Shown: positions 61,042 to 64,000 of the stretch, piece after piece | Position numbering within the stretch: position 1 is the first letter of the stretch | Layout: every line of letters begins with the position of its first letter | Source of the DNA: Odobenus rosmarus divergens | Lineage: Eukaryota > Chordata > Mammalia > Carnivora > Odobenidae | Direction of reading: 5' to 3' | Length of the DNA stretch: 64,000 bases | Assembly (NCBI RefSeq): GCF_000321225.1 | Contig: NW_004451893.1 | Coordinates: 1-64,000, forward strand | The notes under the pieces: model-generated | What the model saw: the letters and a program-made list of their open reading frames with translations, nothing else | Database searches by the model: none | Told to the model about the DNA's origin: nothing | Translations under genes and position numbers: made by a program

Positions 61042-64000
61042 ACCCTGATTTCCAGTACTTCAGTTGCTTCAAGTTTAGTATATTAATCCTGTACTCTAAT
61101 ATGAAGATTATCCCAGTGAAAGGATTTTTCTGGAGAGACTCACTGAGGAAAATCTGGGCTAATGTTTCTAGAGCATTCAGGTTTTGATATTGTTTGCAGC
61201 ACTACCATGGAATCTTATGCCTGGGTTGAGTATTATGCAGAGCTGCATTCAAAGGAAGGGACAATGGCAAGACTTACATGTATAGTTTGAGCTATATATA
61301 TGGACATTATCTTAGTTTATAAATATTAAAATAATATTTATGGATATAATCAAACATTTCCTCTCTGCCGAGATATATTCAGTATTCTTACGCACATTTG
61401 AAAAGTAATTCTTAATTATACTAATGCAACAATTTGTACAAAAATATGCATGTTCTTAGGATTTTGAAAGCACTTTCTTGATATGTTAATGTCTTTAACT
61501 CTGTATGTGGAACTTTTGTTTCACTTCGGGTTTTTTAGGGTTTTTTTGTTTTTTTCTTCTGGGCAGGGGGTTCATTACATAAAATAAAACAATATAGAGC
61601 TATTTGTGTCCAAAATAGTTATTTTAGGGAAAACTAAAAAGTGCCATTTTTGCTAATGAGCCCACATGTTTATATAATGCTCAGAAGTGTGTCTTATAAA
61701 CAGTATAATCTTATAGTAATGTCACATGTACCTGAATCTGAGTGTGGTTAGGTACATAACTGCAGTTTTTATTTGAACATGTAGTTTGCTGTCCAGAAAG
61801 ACCTATCTTAGCAGGCAGTTGTTTTGTTTTTCTTCTCTTTAATCTTTATTTGTGATAAACCTTTATATGATATTATTACGACTGTTTCAGTTTTACAAAA
61901 TAGTAAATCATATAAGTTTTGATATTAACATTTTGGTTTATAAGCACTTTCTTTTTAAGACATTTTGTATATATATTCTGATTTAACACTCATTTGTTAA
62001 ATGCCTTTTTAAATCTCGCTCATAGTTGACTATTAGAGTGACCTGAAGAGAGAAATATAAACTCTGGTGTCATTAGTGAGACTTATACTGTTAAATAAAC
62101 TTTTTTATTATAACTCCTTTAAAACCACATATGTATATTAGGATCATTTCCTAGGGCTTAAATATATATTTACCATTTTTTTCCTCATCTACTTAATACT
62201 ACTACCACTTAAATAATAACTATTTAAATAAATAATGAACTATTTTTCCTTCTTTCTCCGTTATTTGGAAGGGGGGAAATCATGTTCAGACCAAACATGA
62301 ATGTTTATACTTGTATAATCTATCACTTTATTATGTTAATTTTAGTTCTCAATTTTAGTTCTAGCTATGTTATAACTTCATTAACATTCTTCAAGAGTCC
62401 CCAGGTAGGATGTTATAAATGTGGCTAATTTAAACCTCTCTCTAAAAAGTACTTAAGAATGGTATTTCTATACTTCCAGTAATCTGTGCCAGCCTTAAGT
62501 ATCTGAGTTTTCTATTATAACAGATTAGCCAACAGGAGATTAATTATAGTCTTCACAATTTGTGTGAATGGAAATATCCCTGTTTATAGTTTGTGTTATA
62601 TATGTATAAATATTTTTTCTAATTTGTAGTGCTTTTAGAAATTACCCTAAAATCAAACTTGATATTCATATGTGATAAACATTTCTTATTTAGCAAGAAT
62701 TAGATTCTGGGTGTATTGTTTTTCATGTAAAATGGAACAATTATTAGCTGCTTTCAAAAAATAATAATACATTTAAATGATAGTACAAAACATTGACTCT
62801 TCAAAGTGTAGAGGGGCAGAAGCCTGGTATACAATATTTTAGGCCTTCTCTTTATCGCATTTATTTCATAATCATTAGTGCTAAAAAATAATACAGTCCC
62901 CAACTAAAATATTAGTGCTATTTTACAGTAAACAACAAGAAACTTTTCCAGTTTTATCAAGTTATCAGCTTTAATTTTTAGTTTAGTTTTTTTTTCATAT
63001 TGTCTGCCTTCTCTTATAAAACAGGAAATGACAGAACTATATTCAAATCAGTTATGCTTTCACAGTTAAATGTTACCTTCTCTTCCTGTAGTTTATACAT
63101 TTCATTCATTTTGAGGTTGCAAGCCTAGAAATTGTCTTCTTTTTAAAATTTTATCTCATACATTAAGAAAAAAGCTAGAATGGTTCCTAAAGGAGGGAGA
63201 AAGAGATTTGGCACTTGATTAAAACATAGGGATTGTAACCCAGTACATGAATGATCAAAAGTAAATGGAGATCAGGAGATTCATATTTTTCCATTTAAAA
63301 GACACTCATTTGCTTTAGATAGTTTCTGCTATTAAAACAGTTATCATAAGAATGGACACCCAGAAGCATAATTGTCAGCCCTCTGATGCACTCACTTCAG
63401 ATAATTCATGATTCAAAATTTCCAACATCTTCGTGTTGGAACTTAACTTGTAACACAGATGATGGGAACACAAGACTCAGAAGAGAAAGGCTAGATATTA
63501 GAAAGAGAATATATGATTTTGACTTCTTGCCCTACCTAGATGCATCATTCACTGTCCAATTGCTGTTGATATCTTTTTTTTTTTTTACTTTAATATGAAT
63601 TCTTGAAGAGATTTACAGGAGGCGGAAAGAAATGCATGTTCCCAAATGGTTTGAGTTTAAAGTTAATCTCTTACTGGTAGGAAAGAACCACATCCCTGGA
63701 GTTTCTAGATGTCACTATGTTCTTATTTCAAAAATAGATTTCCTGGTTATACTAAGTACTTGCTCACTTTAAGAAATATTGTTATAAGAAGCAGGAAACA
63801 ATATCCCCCCAAATTTTACTGCCTAGAAGCAGCTTGCCACTGTAATGTTTTGACTTTTTGGGGGGGATGGGGTAGCCCAAAGTCAGATTTTAAAAATAAC
63901 TTTTTAAATATACCAAAAGCAGACTCATGATATCCCTTCTATCTCCGGAGGAGGGAAAAAAAAAAGTCTATAGTTTCATGTCTAGAGTTGGAAAATACCA
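61042..64000. other. Intron 10 to window end: nothing identified
   Basis: AT-rich, with no SINE, LINE hallmark, exon or RNA gene that I can support. The rest of SANT2 is not encoded here. Confidence 0.5.

Noticed and set aside
59344..64000. Search for RCOR3 exon 11 (rest of SANT2)
   Set aside because: No stretch encoding the expected RKYGKDFQAI-type continuation was found after an AG, so the exon must lie past the right edge.

Overview
This is a vertebrate nuclear window, almost certainly from a caniform carnivoran. It is packed with tRNA-derived CanSINE copies. Their head and tail sequences match the arctoid type (bear, seal or mustelid) better than the dog or cat types as I remember them; I cannot name the species. 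There is no bacterial, plasmid or phage content. Most open frames in the window are chance frames or transposon remnants.

The window holds one protein-coding gene: the 5' two thirds of RCOR3 (REST corepressor 3, CoREST family), on the plus strand. Ten coding exons can be joined by GT-AG introns with no break in frame. They run from the ATG at 16,840 to the donor after 59,343 and give 1,072 coding bases (357 codons plus 1 base). They encode a Gly/Ser-rich N-terminus, the ELM2 domain, SANT1, the acidic and basic linker, the coiled coil that binds LSD1, and the first residues of SANT2. The rest of SANT2, the Pro-rich C-terminus and the 3' UTR lie beyond the right edge. Exons 1 and 2 both sit in a CpG island of about 2 kb; the sequencing gap at 17,080-17,365 lies in the short intron between them.

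Layout: 1-15,990 is repeat-rich intergenic DNA (L1 3' ends, L2, older mammalian repeats, two classes of DNA transposon, about a dozen CanSINEs). 15,990-17,980 is the CpG island with promoter, 5' UTR, exon 1 and exon 2. 17,443-26,274 is intron 2. Exons 3 to 7 are closely spaced between 26,275 and 33,598. Intron 7 (10.7 kb) carries a long antisense old L1. Exon 8 is at 44,269. Intron 8 carries a broken retrocopy of GOLT1B. Exon 9 is at 50,575. Intron 9 carries a DNA transposon with a 40-bp minisatellite inside it. Exon 10 is at 59,286, and intron 10 runs off the window.

I found no undescribed biological system. The observations most worth checking are a strong decoy acceptor 97 bases before exon 3 whose use would give an immediate stop, the minisatellite inside a DNA transposon with a mis-sized assembly gap, the GOLT1B retrocopy with a long antisense frame, a five-codon upstream ORF that shares its ATG with a YY1-type motif, and an interrupted GT repeat in intron 10.
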